Shown: positions 44,011 through 55,712 of the stretch, one piece after another
Layout: the number at the start of each line of letters is the position of its first letter
Numbering within the stretch: the stretch's first letter is position 1
Assembly: GCF_945859685.1 (NCBI RefSeq)
Contig: NC_079149.1
Span: forward strand, 27,129,118 to 27,193,117
Reading direction: 5' to 3'
DNA length: 64,000 nucleotides
From: Eupeodes corollae
Lineage: Eukaryota; Arthropoda; Insecta; Diptera; Syrphidae
Made by a program: the position numbers and the translations under genes
Notes under the pieces: model-generated
What the model saw: the letters and a program-made list of their open reading frames with translations, nothing else
What the model was told of the DNA's origin: nothing
Database searches by the model: none

Positions 44011-44890
44011 CATATTGACTATATTGGTAGTCAATATGACTATTTGGTAGTCAATTTTTAGCCGATATCAGCGATAGTCAATAGAACAATGTTTTAACAA
44101 TTTGGTAGTCAGCATGACAATTGTTGTAGTCAATACGACAACTGCGATAGTCAATATAACAACTGCGGTAGTCAATACGACAACTGCGTTAGCCAATAAG
44201 ACAACTGTGATAGTCAATATAACAACTGTGGTAGTCAATATAACAACTGCGGTAGTCAATATGACAACTGCGGTAGTCAATATGACAACTGGGGTAATCA
44301 ATATGGCAACTGCGGTAGTACTGGGGTACAATATGACAACTTTGGTTTAAGGACAATGAAACCGCGGTTGCCGTTTTGTCTAATGTGGTAGTTAATACGA
44401 CAACTGGGGAAGTCAATATAACAACTGTGGTAGTCAATATAACAACTGCGGTAGTCAATATGACAACTGCGGTTGTCAATATGATAACTGCGGTAGTCAA
44501 TATGACAACTGCGGTAGTCAATATGACAACTGCGGTAGTCAATATGACAACTGCGGTAGTCAATATGACAACTGCGGTAGTCAATAACAGAATTGCGGTA
44601 GACAATAAGACAATTTGTTCTTAAAACCGTAATCTAATTTGGCTAGCGAATAGTTATTATAACAATTCTCGATATTCAAGTTTGGTAGTCAATATGACAA
44701 CCAAATTGTCTTATTGACTACCGAAGTTGCTCTATTGACTACTTTTGTTGTCAGATTGACTATCCAAAGTTGACAATCGAAAATTGTTCTATTGACTATT
44801 CAGTAGTCAATTTTTAAAAATAAGGCTGTTATATTGACTATTTTGGCAGTCAATGCGAAAATTTGGCCAAATTTCAAGTTGACTATCGAC
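44011..44890. repeat. 21-bp minisatellite with orientation switch
   Basis: Unit actgcggtagtcaatatgac plus A (21 bp). The array is most regular at 44395-44590 (about nine units, several identical in a row) and 44100-44345 (diverged), with 44346-44390 as a break. From 44680 to 44890 the units appear mainly in reverse complement (attgactaccgaagttg, attgactacttttgttg). Because 21 is a multiple of three, both strands are open and would encode V-V-N-M-T-T-A or V-V-I-L-T-T-A heptapeptides; I regard these as by-products. Confidence 0.95.
44683..44722. repeat. Hairpin at the minisatellite orientation switch
   Basis: ggtagtcaatatgacaa and ttgtcttattgactacc are inverted copies, 16 of 17 paired, separated by only five bases (ccaaa). 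This is where the array changes direction, so it could form a stable cruciform. Confidence 0.85.
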
Positions 44891-45729
44891 GATTGTTAAT
44901 ACGTAGATTCTCTGTAGAATCACCTCGTTAATTATAGATTTTATGTGCTAAACAATTAAGTATATTTTTAAAAACTAATTAAAGGATAAAATTATAACTA
45001 ATTAAAGTATCAAGGTCTTGTATTTCTTCTATAATATGACTTAACCAAATCTTCCTTAGAATCACAAATTCACAACACAAGCATATGAAATTCATATTTC
45101 AAACGAAAAAATTCCTGCAATCGAAGCAATTACAATAAATTTTTCATCCATCAATAAGCACAAAACATTATTTTGATCATTAAGTCACATATAATATTAC
45201 ATAGATAAGATATAGATATTGAAATTCAAAATCGTTAATAATAATGTATGTGATGAAATTCTAGTAAATGTTAACACGTTAGCCGTAAGCGTTGGTGACA
45301 AGGTCTATTTAAAGGTAAAATGAGGAAATCGATATGAGCAATGAGCATCATCATCATCAGGACGTAGAAAATTCCATTTCCATTTATAAATGAATTTCCT
45401 TTGAATGCAATTGGCATTAACGTTAGGCACATCAAAATTCGTTAACAGGAAAAGCCTATAATTAAATCTATAACTGGGAATCTTAAATGCAAAATGAGAC
45501 CAATTATAACTTAGATTCCATGATTATTCCATATAAAAGTTATTACTATTTCCATCAGAACTATGCCTAAAACATCTTTTGGGTGAAATAACAAAAGTTC
45601 GTAGGATCCTTAGAAGGTTAAAGTTGAACTGATTTATTTAAGAATTTCATAGGAATTAGTACCAACCGAAAAGCACTATTTTGATTTTGAGACTTATATA
45701 GTAAAAACCTTGATTAACCAAATTTTTAT
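44891..45729. other. AT-rich unique interval
   Basis: No gene or transposon recognised. A short CATCAT run lies near 45347-45360. Confidence 0.4.
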
Positions 45730-45991
45730 TTAGCAAAATTCACAAAGTATTTATTCTAAAAATTAAGTCTAAACTTTTTTCGGGATTTTAAGATATTAAA
45801 CCAATTTTGCGGAATTGAACATCAGAAAACCTGAATGATTGGGTCTTCCTATAACTTCTATTTAGCAAAATTCACAAAGTATTCATTCTAAAAATTAAGT
45901 CTTAACTTTTTTAGGGATTTTAAAGACGTTAAACCAATTTTGTGGAATTTAACATAATAAAATTTGACTGATTGGGTTTTCCTATAACTTC
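45730..45991 (+). repeat. 131-bp tandem duplication
   Basis: Two direct copies, 45730-45860 and 45861-about 45991, both starting tttagcaaaattcacaaagt and ending near ttcctataacttcta. They differ at roughly a dozen positions, so the duplication is older than the one at 15551. Confidence 0.85.
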
Positions 45992-46838
45992 TACCAAATG
46001 TTAGTAATATTATTTTGTGTAAGAAACTTTAGCTTAAAGCCCCTATATTTCTTAGCTCTCAAGATAGTTTAGTTAGGATTTTATTTTCAGAACAATTTTG
46101 TGCAACGAAAAATAAAGTTTTTAAAATCTGATAAAAAAGCATTACTCAAAGTTGGTAAAACTTGATTTTGGACTCAAATATCATTTTCAAAAACTTGAGG
46201 TTATGGCTTACAACTTATTTTATCTTATAAGAAATATTGTTTGCAACATTCGGAAAAATGTAAACGAAAATGAAATTGACAGTTTTTTGACCAAAAATAA
46301 GATCTTAAAAAAAATTAATAAAAGTTGGTAAACATTTATTTTCGACTCAAATATCTTTTCAAAACTTTAAGATATTAGCTTTTAACTACTTTTATTTTTT
46401 AAAAAATATTGTTTTCAACACTCAGTCAAATTTTAAGGAAAATTTAATTGACAATTAAAAAAAAAAAAAAAAACAATATTAAAACTTGGTAAAATGTACT
46501 TTTGACTCAAATAGCTTTTCAAAAATAAATTATATTGCCTTCAAACTCTCTTTATTTCAAAGAAAATATTGTTTTCGATATTCAGTAGTTTTTTTATAAA
46601 AATTTTCGGAACCATCCGTTTTTCCAAAAAAGAATATAATCTACAAAAAATAGTACGCTTATTTGGTAAAAATTGATGTTCGGTTCTTGATATCTCTCAA
46701 ATTAATTTCATTTGTAAAAATTTAAGAAATGCTAATTAAATTGGTAAACAATTTTTATCGACTAAAAATCTTTAAAACAAAACTAAATTTTCAAACTAAA
46801 CAATTTCCTTATATGGAAAATATTGTTTTTTTTTTAAC
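45992..46838 (-). repeat. H repeat units, minus orientation, ends missing
   Basis: Reverse-oriented 172-bp-type units: gactcaaatatcattttcaa near 46173, gactcaaatatcttttcaaa near 46335, gactcaaatagcttttcaaa near 46504. Neither the AACTTCC end nor the GAGGCTGGG end is present at the left. The block meets the terminus of another H copy at 46839. Confidence 0.75.
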
Positions 46839-47269
46839 TTCCATAGGAAGATATTGTAATGGGTCCGATTTGTCAAATTGAAAATTTTGACATTTCTCGA
46901 CGATTCAAGATCCCTAGAGTCGAAATAAAAGATTTTTAGAAAGATGTCTGTGCGTGCGTACGTACGTTCGTATGTCCGTACGTTCGCGACGTTTTTTTCG
47001 TCCTGCATAGCTAAAGAACCAGAAGAGATATCGATTTCAAATACATTTTGTTATACAGATAATAAGACTGAAAGATGCAGAGAGGGCTCTCAATAAAATT
47101 GCGTGGGTGGTTTTTTAACCATAGCAGTTTGAAAAAAATGAACATTTTGGTTAACCCTAAATATCTTACGAACCAAGAACGCTAGAGACTAAAGAATTAA
47201 ATTGTATATATTATATTCTAACGTGATAGTAGAGAAGTATATTTTTTGAAAAAAATCTATTTACTGTTT
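46839..47269 (-). repeat. H repeat copy 6, 3' module (interrupted by LINE D)
   Basis: Starts aacttccataggaagatatt and runs through the reversed 3' module: catttctcgacgattcaag, the GTAC array at 46950-46990, a 'gaagagatatcgatttcaaa' segment, ttgcgtgggtggtttttt, then atatcttacgaaccaagaac. It breaks off at an A/T-rich tract where LINE D begins and resumes at 49511. Confidence 0.85.
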
Positions 47270-49510
47270 TTTTTTTTTATAGTAAACACACACTCAAGGG
47301 GATATTACTACCCTTATTATGCAGATGCACAGTGTGAGCACTAGGAAGAGGAGAGAGGGTTTAAAAGGAGATGTCGGTGCACATTGGTTTTAAATTCCTG
47401 AATATTGCAAAGACAAGGAAAGAAAGAGTGTGGCAAGGCATTCTACATTCGCAAAGTACGGCTAAAGAACGAATCTCTGTATTTGACAGTACGACCGAAG
47501 TTGGGCTCGAGGGTATACTGATGAGCATTCCTAGAAGCGCGAGTATTACGGTTGAACTGTTTAAGGGGAGGAATGCAACTGGCTATTTCACTAGAGCATA
47601 AGCCGTTAAAATAACGGTAAAAAAGGGTCAGACAAGAGACCTTACGACGATGTTCAAGCGAAGTAAATGAACTTATGATGATATTATCATCTATCAATTT
47701 AAATGCTCTACGTTCAATACTATCCAAGAGGCTTAAGTAAGTTTGCAGGAGCGCCAGTCCAGAGATGGGAGTTATACTTAAGCTTTGGACGCATGTAAGT
47801 CTTGTAGATAACAGCCAGATCAGAAGGGGTGAAATATTTCTTGCATCGCCTAAGAAAACCCAAACACCTTGCTGCAGTTTTGACGACATCGCGTATGTGA
47901 TCATTCCATAAGAGGTGGTTGATGACACACATACCGAGAATATCGAGGTGTTCAGTCTCATTGATGCAAGTGCCATCCATGGATAATGGATTTGGGGGTA
48001 TATCTCGCTTTAACGATACAAGACAGCATTGGGTTTTCGAAGCATTAAATTCCACTCGGTTTTTTAATCCCTATTGAACAATGCTGTTAAGATCGGAATT
48101 TAATGAGCTTATCATATTTTGTCGTTGCAGTTCCACATCCGAAGAAGAGGGATGTGAGTCTGAAAACGAATATGAAAAGCTAAGAGTACTATCGTCAGCG
48201 AAACAATGTATTGGATTAGATGTTGCAGACAGATGATCATTAATAAAAATGAGAAAGAGTGTTGGAGATAAAACAGAGCCCTGTGGCACACCAGCATTTA
48301 TTTTATTGTTTTCAGACTTGAATCCATCCAATACTACTTGTATTGAACGATCCGAAAGGTAATTACTAATCCAATGAAGCAGGGATTCATGAAAACCGAA
48401 TGCACGCATTTTCGATAAGAGAGCCTGATGCCAAACCCTATCAAATGCTTTTGAAATATCAAATGCAATAATCTTACTTTCTCCAAAACGAGTGCGAAAA
48501 AAGATTGGTCCCATAGAATCACTAACTCGCTTAAGTACAGGCGGAGTCATAACACTCACTGGCAGCGTAGAATTGGCGGCGAACTGCCTAGCAAAGATAT
48601 TAGCTTTCTCTAAAGAGCTAACAAAAGGAGTGTCATTTACAACGAGCTTTGGAACCGAGGAAGAGGAAGAATTCCTCATGTTTTTTACAAATGACCAAAA
48701 ATGTTTACTACCTTTGGGACATTGCAGTATTTTTTGACGTAATTTTTGGTCATGTAAAAATTTGGTCCTTCGAATATGGACGTTGCAGGCCTTCCTGGCT
48801 TGCTTGAACTTATTCCGGTTTTCCTCAGTACGGTTGGCTTTATAGCAACGAAAACTAACCTCTTTGGCCCTCCTTACAGCTCGCATCAAACCAAGCGTTT
48901 TCCTTGGGTCTGATACTTTTAACCCTGTTTGGTATAAAAGTTCTCATTCCTAGGAGAATTAAACTTGTGATCATATCAGCGCTGGCGTCAACGTCACTAT
49001 CGAGGAAGCATAGTGACCAGTTAAAGATCCTCAAGTAATTATTGAGGCCGTCCCAGTTGGCTTTCTCGTATTGCCAAACGGTTCTCTTAGGAGCTCTTTC
49101 TTTAACTGAACAGTTTTGACACGAGAAATTTGCTTATATAACACAATGGTCAGATGTGCCTAGAGGAGATAGAACAGTAACAGTGTACTTATCAGGGTCA
49201 GAGGTAAGAAACAAGTCAAGAGTGTTTTCTGCTCGACCTTCAACGTCCGATATTCGGGTGGGCTCGTTGACAAGCTGAGTTAGGTGGTTCAACTCAGCGA
49301 AGATTTCTGCACACACTCCATCGGGTGTTGTCTGGCCTGAATGTTGAAGCCATGAAGAATTGTGTACATTGAAATCGCCCGTACCAACGATTTCAGTGCG
49401 AGGATAGGACGAAACAATTCTTTGTATGGAATCAGACAAAGCATCAAATTCACGAGAAGTTAAAACTCTGTCTAAATTTGGGCTTCGATAAAGGAAGCAG
49501 TAGTGCTTCA
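47270..49510 (-). mobile_element. LINE family D copy 2, inserted in an H repeat
   Basis: Minus-strand LINE. The 3' end at left shows a T-rich tract (its A tail) followed by tagtaaacacacactcaagg. It extends furthest 5' of the D copies, into the endonuclease at 49134-49510. The flanking sequence is one H repeat (46839-47269 and 49511 on), so the LINE inserted there later. It lacks the shared frameshifts of the 41.4 and 52.8 kb copies. Confidence 0.85.
47720..48889 (-). pseudogene. LINE D reverse transcriptase, copy 2
   Basis: The 272-codon frame 48071-48889 covers the linker (ACNVHIRRTKFLHDQKLRQK, SKHFWSFVKNMRNSSSSSVP) and then jumps, through a deletion of the RT N-terminus, from PIFFRTR to FGESKIIAFDISKAFDRVWH (motif A). 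It continues with INAGVPQGSVLSPTLFLIFI (motif B intact) and NPIHCFADDSTLSFSYSFSD (FADD intact). The next frame, 47720-48055, shows VEFNASKTQCCLVSLKRDI and LGFLRRCKKYFTPSDLAVIY. The catalytic residues survive, but about 150 residues of fingers are deleted. Confidence 0.87.
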
Positions 49511-49511
49511 A
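49134..49511 (-). pseudogene. LINE D endonuclease, C-terminal part
   Basis: 125-codon frame with YCFLYRSPNLDRVLTSREFD, then IVGTGDFNVHNSSWLQHS (catalytic D and N), VNEPTRIS, ENTLDLFLTSDPDKYTV and PLGTSDHCVI (catalytic D-H). These are the usual second half of an AP-type LINE endonuclease. The element is cut at 49511, before the N-terminal strands. Confidence 0.87.
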
Positions 49512-50420
49512 TTTTTTTTTCCTCCAAAATTTTAAAACTATATTATGATTTTATCTCAAATACAATTTTGTGCAACGAAGAATAATGTTTTTGACATCCG
49601 ATAAAATTTTGAGAAAAATCGAATTGACAGTTTTTTTTTTATAAAAAAATAAAAATCTAAAAAAAAAAATATTTCTCAAAGTTGGTAAAAATTGAATATC
49701 GATTCAAATATCTTTGCAAAAATTTTAAATTTAGGCTTCAAACTTATTTTATCTTAAGAGAAATATTGTTTTTAACATTCTGACAAATTTTGAGAAAAAT
49801 CCAATTGACAGTTTTTTTTACAAAAAAATAAAAACCAAAAAAAATTAATAAAAGTTGGTAAAAATTTGTTTTAATTTTCTTTAATCTTTCAAAAAATATT
49901 GTTGTCAACATTCAGTAAAATTTTGAAAAAAATCAAATTGATAGTTTTAAAAAAAAAAATTAAAAACAGAAAAAAATTAACAAAAGTTGGAAAAAATGAT
50001 TTTTGACTCAAATATCTGTTAAAAAATTGTAGATACTGGCTTTAAACTTCTTTTATCTTTCAAAAAATATTGTTGTTAACATTCAGTAAAATTTTGAAAA
50101 AAAACGAATTGACAGTTTTTGTACAAAAAATTAAAAACCTAAAAAAAATTAACAAAAGTTGGTAAAAATTGATTTTCGACTCAAATATCTTTTAAAATAT
50201 TTGAAATATTGGCATCAAACTAATTTTATCTTTTAAGAAATATTGTTTTCAACATTTGATATAATTTTGACAAAAATCGAATTTACAGTTTTCTTACAAA
50301 AAATAAAACTCTAAAAAAATAATACTAAAACTTGGTAAAAATTTACTTTTGACTCAAATAGCATTTCAAAAATTAAAAGTATTGGTTTCAAATTTATTTT
50401 GTGTTTTAAGTATATTTACC
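49511..50420 (-). repeat. H repeat copy 6, continuation with tandem units
   Basis: Resumes at cctccaaaattttaaaact and carries reversed units with gattcaaatatctttgcaaa near 49702, gactcaaatatctgttaaaa near 50016, gactcaaatatcttttaaaa near 50178 and gactcaaatagcatttcaaa near 50349, spacing about 160-170 bp. The GAGGCTGGG end is not reached. Confidence 0.8.
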
Positions 50421-52754
50421 TTTTTTTTTCAAAAAACATTGTCAGAAAATCATAAAAAACATACTTTCAACTCAACTTTAAACAAACTTTCAAATCAATT
50501 GTTATATAATTAGAAGCTTAGACACTCTCACAGACTCTCACTTTTATATTTACTTCAAATGGTTAAAACTTGACAATTTGTTGTTAATGTATTTTTAAAA
50601 AATTTTAATTAAATGTTTAACTCGTTATTTCTTATGAAAGACCCAAAATCGGCATTCGTTTTGAAATATATTCGTTTTTCCTCCATTTTTTATTTTAATT
50701 TATTCTATTTTTTCAATAATTTAGTAAAAATTGGTTTTTGTTTTCTATCCAAGTCAAATTTTAAACAATTAAAACAAGAACTTCTTACTTTCAGTTTCAG
50801 TTCTGAACTCAAGCCTTATTTACACAAAATAAAGAAAAAGCAATCATTAGTTTTATTTCAATAGCTAAGTGAAAGTTGTAAACTCTGAAGTTGTTGCCAG
50901 TTGCCGACAACTTTGAGTGACCATAAAAACAAAACCCAGAGTTGAAAATAAAAATTCTCAAGTTACGTTCAACTTGGACTGAAAAAAAAATTAAGTATTC
51001 TTTATTATTTTAAATGCCAGTTGTGTCATATGAATTCAGGAATCTTAATATGGCGATTTTAATTAAGTAAAAAGTTAACAGACATCAAGATAATAAAATC
51101 ATAGTAACTAACTTAATTGTCTATAAAATTTTACAAAATCGATGACCATTTTACGGTGAATTTAATTTCAGCGTAATCGACCATTTATATCCTTTCTTTG
51201 TTACTTGTATAGTGGTTTCCAAAAGGTCTTGGAAAATTGGAGTAATAGAAAACGCTACGGTGAACCCAGCCAAACCAACCAATAAAATGACTTTTTGTTC
51301 CGAAAGTAGTAAATTTGCTTATTATATTACGTTTTTGAAAAGATACCTGGATCTGGCTTTAGTTATTCTTCTGTTTTTTAGTCTTGAAGTGGTATTGACC
51401 ACGTACTATTTCAAAATAGTTTATTTTTTCACACATCACAGAGCTACTCTTTAAATAACTTGAGTTCGGCTTAGGTTAGTTTTCTAAAGAAAACAGAAAA
51501 TCAAATATTTTCTCAAGAGGATAGTCCAGTTGGCATTCCAATTTTCCAATTTCTAAAAAAAAAAAAGAATGTGATGAATTTTCACCCCAATTCACCTCTA
51601 GTCCAGTTCGCATCTGTAAACAGTTTTCGATAAACTACTTGAACATAATCAAATAGAGAAACACAAATAATACCAATCACAATAGTACCCATACAAAGAT
51701 TTAAAGAAAATAAGTTAACAAAGGAAAATCATCTCATCACATCAACATCAATATCAACATCAACATTAACATTAACATCACCATTTCCATCAACTACTTC
51801 ACCATTTCTCACACACACAGGACAACATCATAGGGAATTTCCATTGAATTTACAATTTACATTATATGTCTTTTGTTGTCATATGAAAATCCAATTTTCC
51901 ATTTGAAAGGTAGGTGTGCTTGAATTTTTCTGCCTAAGCTATGTTAAGTTTGAGCTTGAGGACGACTCTTGAGTTTGAACACTCAATTGTCAATCACACA
52001 AACGTACATACGAGTAAAAGTTAAGGTACACAACTTAAATAACATAACATGGTCCAGACTCCTCCAGAGGGCTATCTCTCTCAATCTCACCTGCCATTGA
52101 CATATTTTAAACGTATATAGGACCAATATAGGAAGAGGAAAGGACAGTCCTATATGGTGAGGTGCGGTAATATATTACAGTGGGATACTCACATTGATGA
52201 ATGAAAATTCCACTTGAAATTTTTTAGGATTCCCCAACAAAAACAGGAACAACAGCAAAACATAAAGTCCTTTTGGCACACCATTCAAGGGCCATCAAAT
52301 CAGAGAATGTTAATTCCCTTGATTATGAAAGCACTTTTAACAATATAGCATGCATTCATAACTTGTCGCTAAAATACATAATCAAAATCTCGTATCTATA
52401 AAGCGGAAGGTTTTCAAATTATTTAAATAAAGACCGAGCCTAATTTGTAAGTTGAAAGTTATAACACTTGAGATAATTCCCCAGCATTATTTGCTATCTA
52501 AGAGAATCAGATAAATATGTGAAAATTATCGAAAGCCTCACTACTTGCTACACTAGTAGCTTTAAAGGGGGACGTTAAACCTCATTGGAAAAATTGTAAG
52601 TCTTTGAAATAGTAAAAGTAAAGTATTAAACTTTAAAAACTTGATCGATGGACCGTTCATTATGCCATTCAGCATTTCATTAAATAAATGATATCTAGTA
52701 TGACTTATCTGGGAATGGAAACGGTAATCCTGAATAGGGTTACAAGTATTAAAA
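50421..52754. other. Unique island with simple repeats
   Basis: No supported gene. The frames 50613-50864 and 51212-51454 (80 codons, ending with a hydrophobic stretch LALVILLFFSLEVVL) have no recognisable domain. CATCAA/CATTAA-rich DNA lies at 51735-51800. A short hairpin, atatagga paired with tcctatat 14 bases apart, lies at 52123-52152. GTCCTTT/AAAGGAC heptamers are at 52139 and 52267. Confidence 0.45.
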
Positions 52755-54655
52755 TCATGGTTCGATTCGAGCTGCAAAGAGGTAATCAAGGAGAAAGAGT
52801 TGAGCTTACGGTGTTTTAAAGACAACCCAACTGAGGAAAACCGGAAAAATTTTAAGCAAGCCAGGAAGGCCTGCAACGCCTATATTCGACAGACCAAATT
52901 TTTACATGACCAAAAATTACGGCAAAAAATACTGCAATGTCCCAAAGACAGTAAGAATTTTTGGTAATTTGTAAAAAACATGAGGAATTCTTCCTCTTCC
53001 TCGGTTCCTTCGCTTGTTGCCAATGAAACTCCTTTAGTTAGCTCTATTGATAAAGCTAACTTATTTGCAAGGCAGTTCGCCGAAAATTCCACCTTACCAG
53101 ATAGTGTCATAACTCCCCCAGTTCTTGAACGCGTAAATGATTCTATGAGACCAATCTTTTTTCGTACTAGAACTGTGGCGAGAGTTCTTAAGGATCTCAA
53201 TATTCATAAATCCGCTGGCCCAAATGGTATCCCCGCTATTATTCTGAAGAGGTGTTCTTCCACGCTAGCAAAACCACTGCGTAAACTTTTCCATCTATCC
53301 TATTCGTCTGGGCTCGTTCCGAGTAGTTGGAAAACTGCATTTTGTCAGCCAATTCCAAAAAAATGTGAATCTTCTTCTCCCACAAATTACCGACCGATAG
53401 CACTAACGTCCCTTCTTTCTAAGGTCATGGAAACGCTGATTAATTATCAGCTTAAGAAATATCTTGAGGAACGGAAGCTTCTTAATGACCGGCAATACGG
53501 CTTTCGTAGCAATAGGTCCACTGGTGATATCATGGTTCATCTCACCGAACAGTGAAACAGATCTTTACATCGTTTTGAAGAAAGTAAGATTATTGCACTT
53601 GATATTTCAGGGGCATTTGACAAAGCCTGGCATCTTGCTCTCTTATCGAAAATGCGTGCTTTCGGTATCGACGAATCTCTTCTTCGTTGGATTCGAAATT
53701 TTCTTTCGTACCGTTCAATACAAGTTGTTTTGGACGGATTCAAGTTTGAAACTCAAAATAAACGCTGGTGTGCCCCACGGCTCCGTTTTCTCTCCGACCT
53801 TCTTCCACATTTTGCTTCTTCTGTCTGCTTCTTCTAATCCAATACATTGTTTCGCTGACGATAGCACTCTTAGCTTTTCATATTCGTTTCCAAACTCACA
53901 ACGCTCTTCTTCTGTTGTGAAAGTGCGACGGCAAAAATGATTAGCTCATTAAATTCTGACCTACACAGCATTGAACAATGGGAAATAAAAAATCGTGTGG
54001 AATTTAATGCTTCGAAAGCGCAAAGCTGTCTTGCATCGTTAAAGCGAGATAAAACCTCTTTGCGACTATCTATGAGTGGCACTTGCATCAACGAAACGGA
54101 AAATCTAGATATCCTCGGAATGTGTATTAGCAACCAACTTGTATGGAGCGATCACATACGCGATGTTGCCAAAAATGCCGCAAGATGTCTAGCTTTTTTG
54201 AGACGTTGCAAGAAATGTATACGTCAGAAACGTGAATAAAACTCCAATCTCTGGGCTGGTGCTCCAGTACCATATTTAAGCCACTTGGACAGTATTCAAA
54301 AAAGAGCTTTTAAAATGACATTTACATCAACAACTCGTTTAAATCACTCGAACATCGACGCAAGGTTTCTTGCCTCACCTTGCTCTAGTGAGATAACCAG
54401 TTGCCTTCCTCGCCTTAAATAATTCAACCGTAATACCCGCGCTTCTAGGAATGCCCATCAGTTTACCTTTGAGCCCAACTTCGGCCATACTATGAAGTAC
54501 AGAGATTCTTTTTTTAGCCGTACTTCGCGAATATGGCACGCCTTGACACTGTACACCGACACCTCCTATCAAACTCTTTCCTCTTTTCGTAATGCTCACA
54601 CTGTGTCTTTGGCATATTAAAGGTATACAAAACCCTTTTAGTGATTGCTTATTAT
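52755..54655 (+). mobile_element. LINE family D copy 3, 5'-truncated
   Basis: Begins with the codons WFDSSCKEV near 52760 and ends with the family 3' end (cccttttagtgattgcttat, then a run of A) near 54655. It carries linker, RT and 3' UTR, and shares two frame-breaking changes with copy 1. An additional deletion near 54210-54230 joins RRCKK directly to IRQKRE. Confidence 0.88.
52760..54239 (+). pseudogene. LINE D reverse transcriptase, copy 3
   Basis: Linker text CNAYIRQTKFLHDQKLRQKI, a stop at 52963 (FW-stop-FVKNMRNSSS), then the 191-codon frame 52980-53555 with ARVLKDLNIHKSAGPNGIPA, WKTAFCQPIPKKCESSSPTN, RPIALTSLLSKVMETLINYQ and QYGFRSNRSTGDIMVHLTEQ, stopping where copy 1 has Trp. Motif A LDISGAFDKAWH follows. 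Motif B is INAGVPHGSVFSPTF (Gln to His) and the catalytic box is HCFADDSTLSFSY. The C-terminus is at 53937-54239. Confidence 0.87.
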
Positions 54656-55082
54656 AAAAAAAAAAATCTCGTGTGTAATGTTAAAATATCTTAAGTCAAT
54701 TTAAGATAATTTATCATTTTTAGGTAATTTTTTTGCTTCTGATTAAGCGTACATACCTGGGTCATGTGGAAAAGAATATAATTTAAACTTCTGTTAAGGA
54801 GAAAAATGTCATACGACATACGGTATTGTGATGTCAAAATTAAATCATTAGACTTAAAACCACTTTATTTTGCAAGCGTATTAAGATCATTGACTAAAGA
54901 TGATAAAAGTTGACTTAAAATAAAATATGCTTGGAATTCAAAAAGTTAAGAAAATTAAAATATTCTTTTTTTATATATGAACCAAATATTTTAATTTAAA
55001 AGGGGACTAAGGCCTCCCTCCAACTAAATGAAGCCCTTTTGCGGATAACCAAAAAGCTATGCGAATAAGATGCAAAATCATT
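54656..55082. other. AT-rich interval
   Basis: About 430 bp with no recognised coding or repeat content, between a LINE D 3' end and an RTE-B fragment. Confidence 0.4.
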
Positions 55083-55312
55083 GATTATGACAAAATTGGA
55101 TGAAAGCATCTTGGGGTAGTTTCAAAAGAAAAGTTCTTCGCGTGATTTACGGTCCCGTATGAATAGAAGGTGAGTGGAGGAAAAGATGGAAGGAAAGGGT
55201 ATACTTGTGAAACTGGAGACATTTATCTAGGGTCCTAGCTGAATAGAGAAGTTTGTAGGGTGAAGTTCTATTGCACGCACAGGACTGTAACGCCATCTTA
55301 TGTAAGTAAGAA
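55083..55312 (+). mobile_element. RTE-B LINE copy 5, 3' fragment
   Basis: Short 3' piece. MTKLDESILG, then after a stop and frame change a VIYGPV-type segment (cgtgatttacggtcccgtat), a deletion, and the 3' UTR word cacaggactgtaacgcca followed by tgtaagtaag, the family's TAAG tail. Heavily mutated. Confidence 0.8.
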
Positions 55313-55429
55313 AGTTCAATACAATATATAATTATAAATATCTTGCTATTTGACGTCAGCTGTCACGTTTGAATCTATCATCTTAGGAGAAATAAAAACT
55401 GCACCATTACAAAAATGGAATGACACAAT

Positions 55430-55712
55430 TTTGTAAAAATTCACTTTGAAAGACGTGAATATTTTGAATTCACTGTTCGTTAAACTATAGAACTTTAGAT
55501 ATTCGTTTTTCAACCGGACATCAAGAATGTGGAATACTTTACCCATCTCTGTTTATTCCTCTCATTTTCGTTTCCAAATGTTAAACCCTATCTGCACCGG
55601 TATCTCCTTTGTAATCCTTTATTTTCCTAAAGCTCGCACTGTGTTTGAACTTTAAACATGTTAAGGGTATTAATAGCCCCTTGAGTGCCTGTTCGTTATA
55701 GAACAAACAACT
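55430..55712 (+). mobile_element. Diverged jockey/LINE D-like 3' fragment
   Basis: Readable as NRTSRMWNTLPISVYSSHFR then LNPICTGISF, the C-terminal box (R-M-W-N-x-L-P) of jockey/D-type LINEs. The 3' UTR words gctcgcactgtgtttg, ccccttgagtgcctgttcgt and ttatagaacaa parallel those of family D but are more diverged, so this is probably an older relative. Confidence 0.6.

Noticed and set aside
44102..44624. Heptapeptide-repeat proteins (VVNMTTA / VVILTTA) on both strands
   Set aside because: They follow automatically from a 21-bp minisatellite whose unit lacks stops; no non-repeat coding flank, and both strands are equally open.
44011..44890. CRISPR-like array
   Set aside because: The repeats are contiguous 21-bp units without unique spacers, in a eukaryotic genome.
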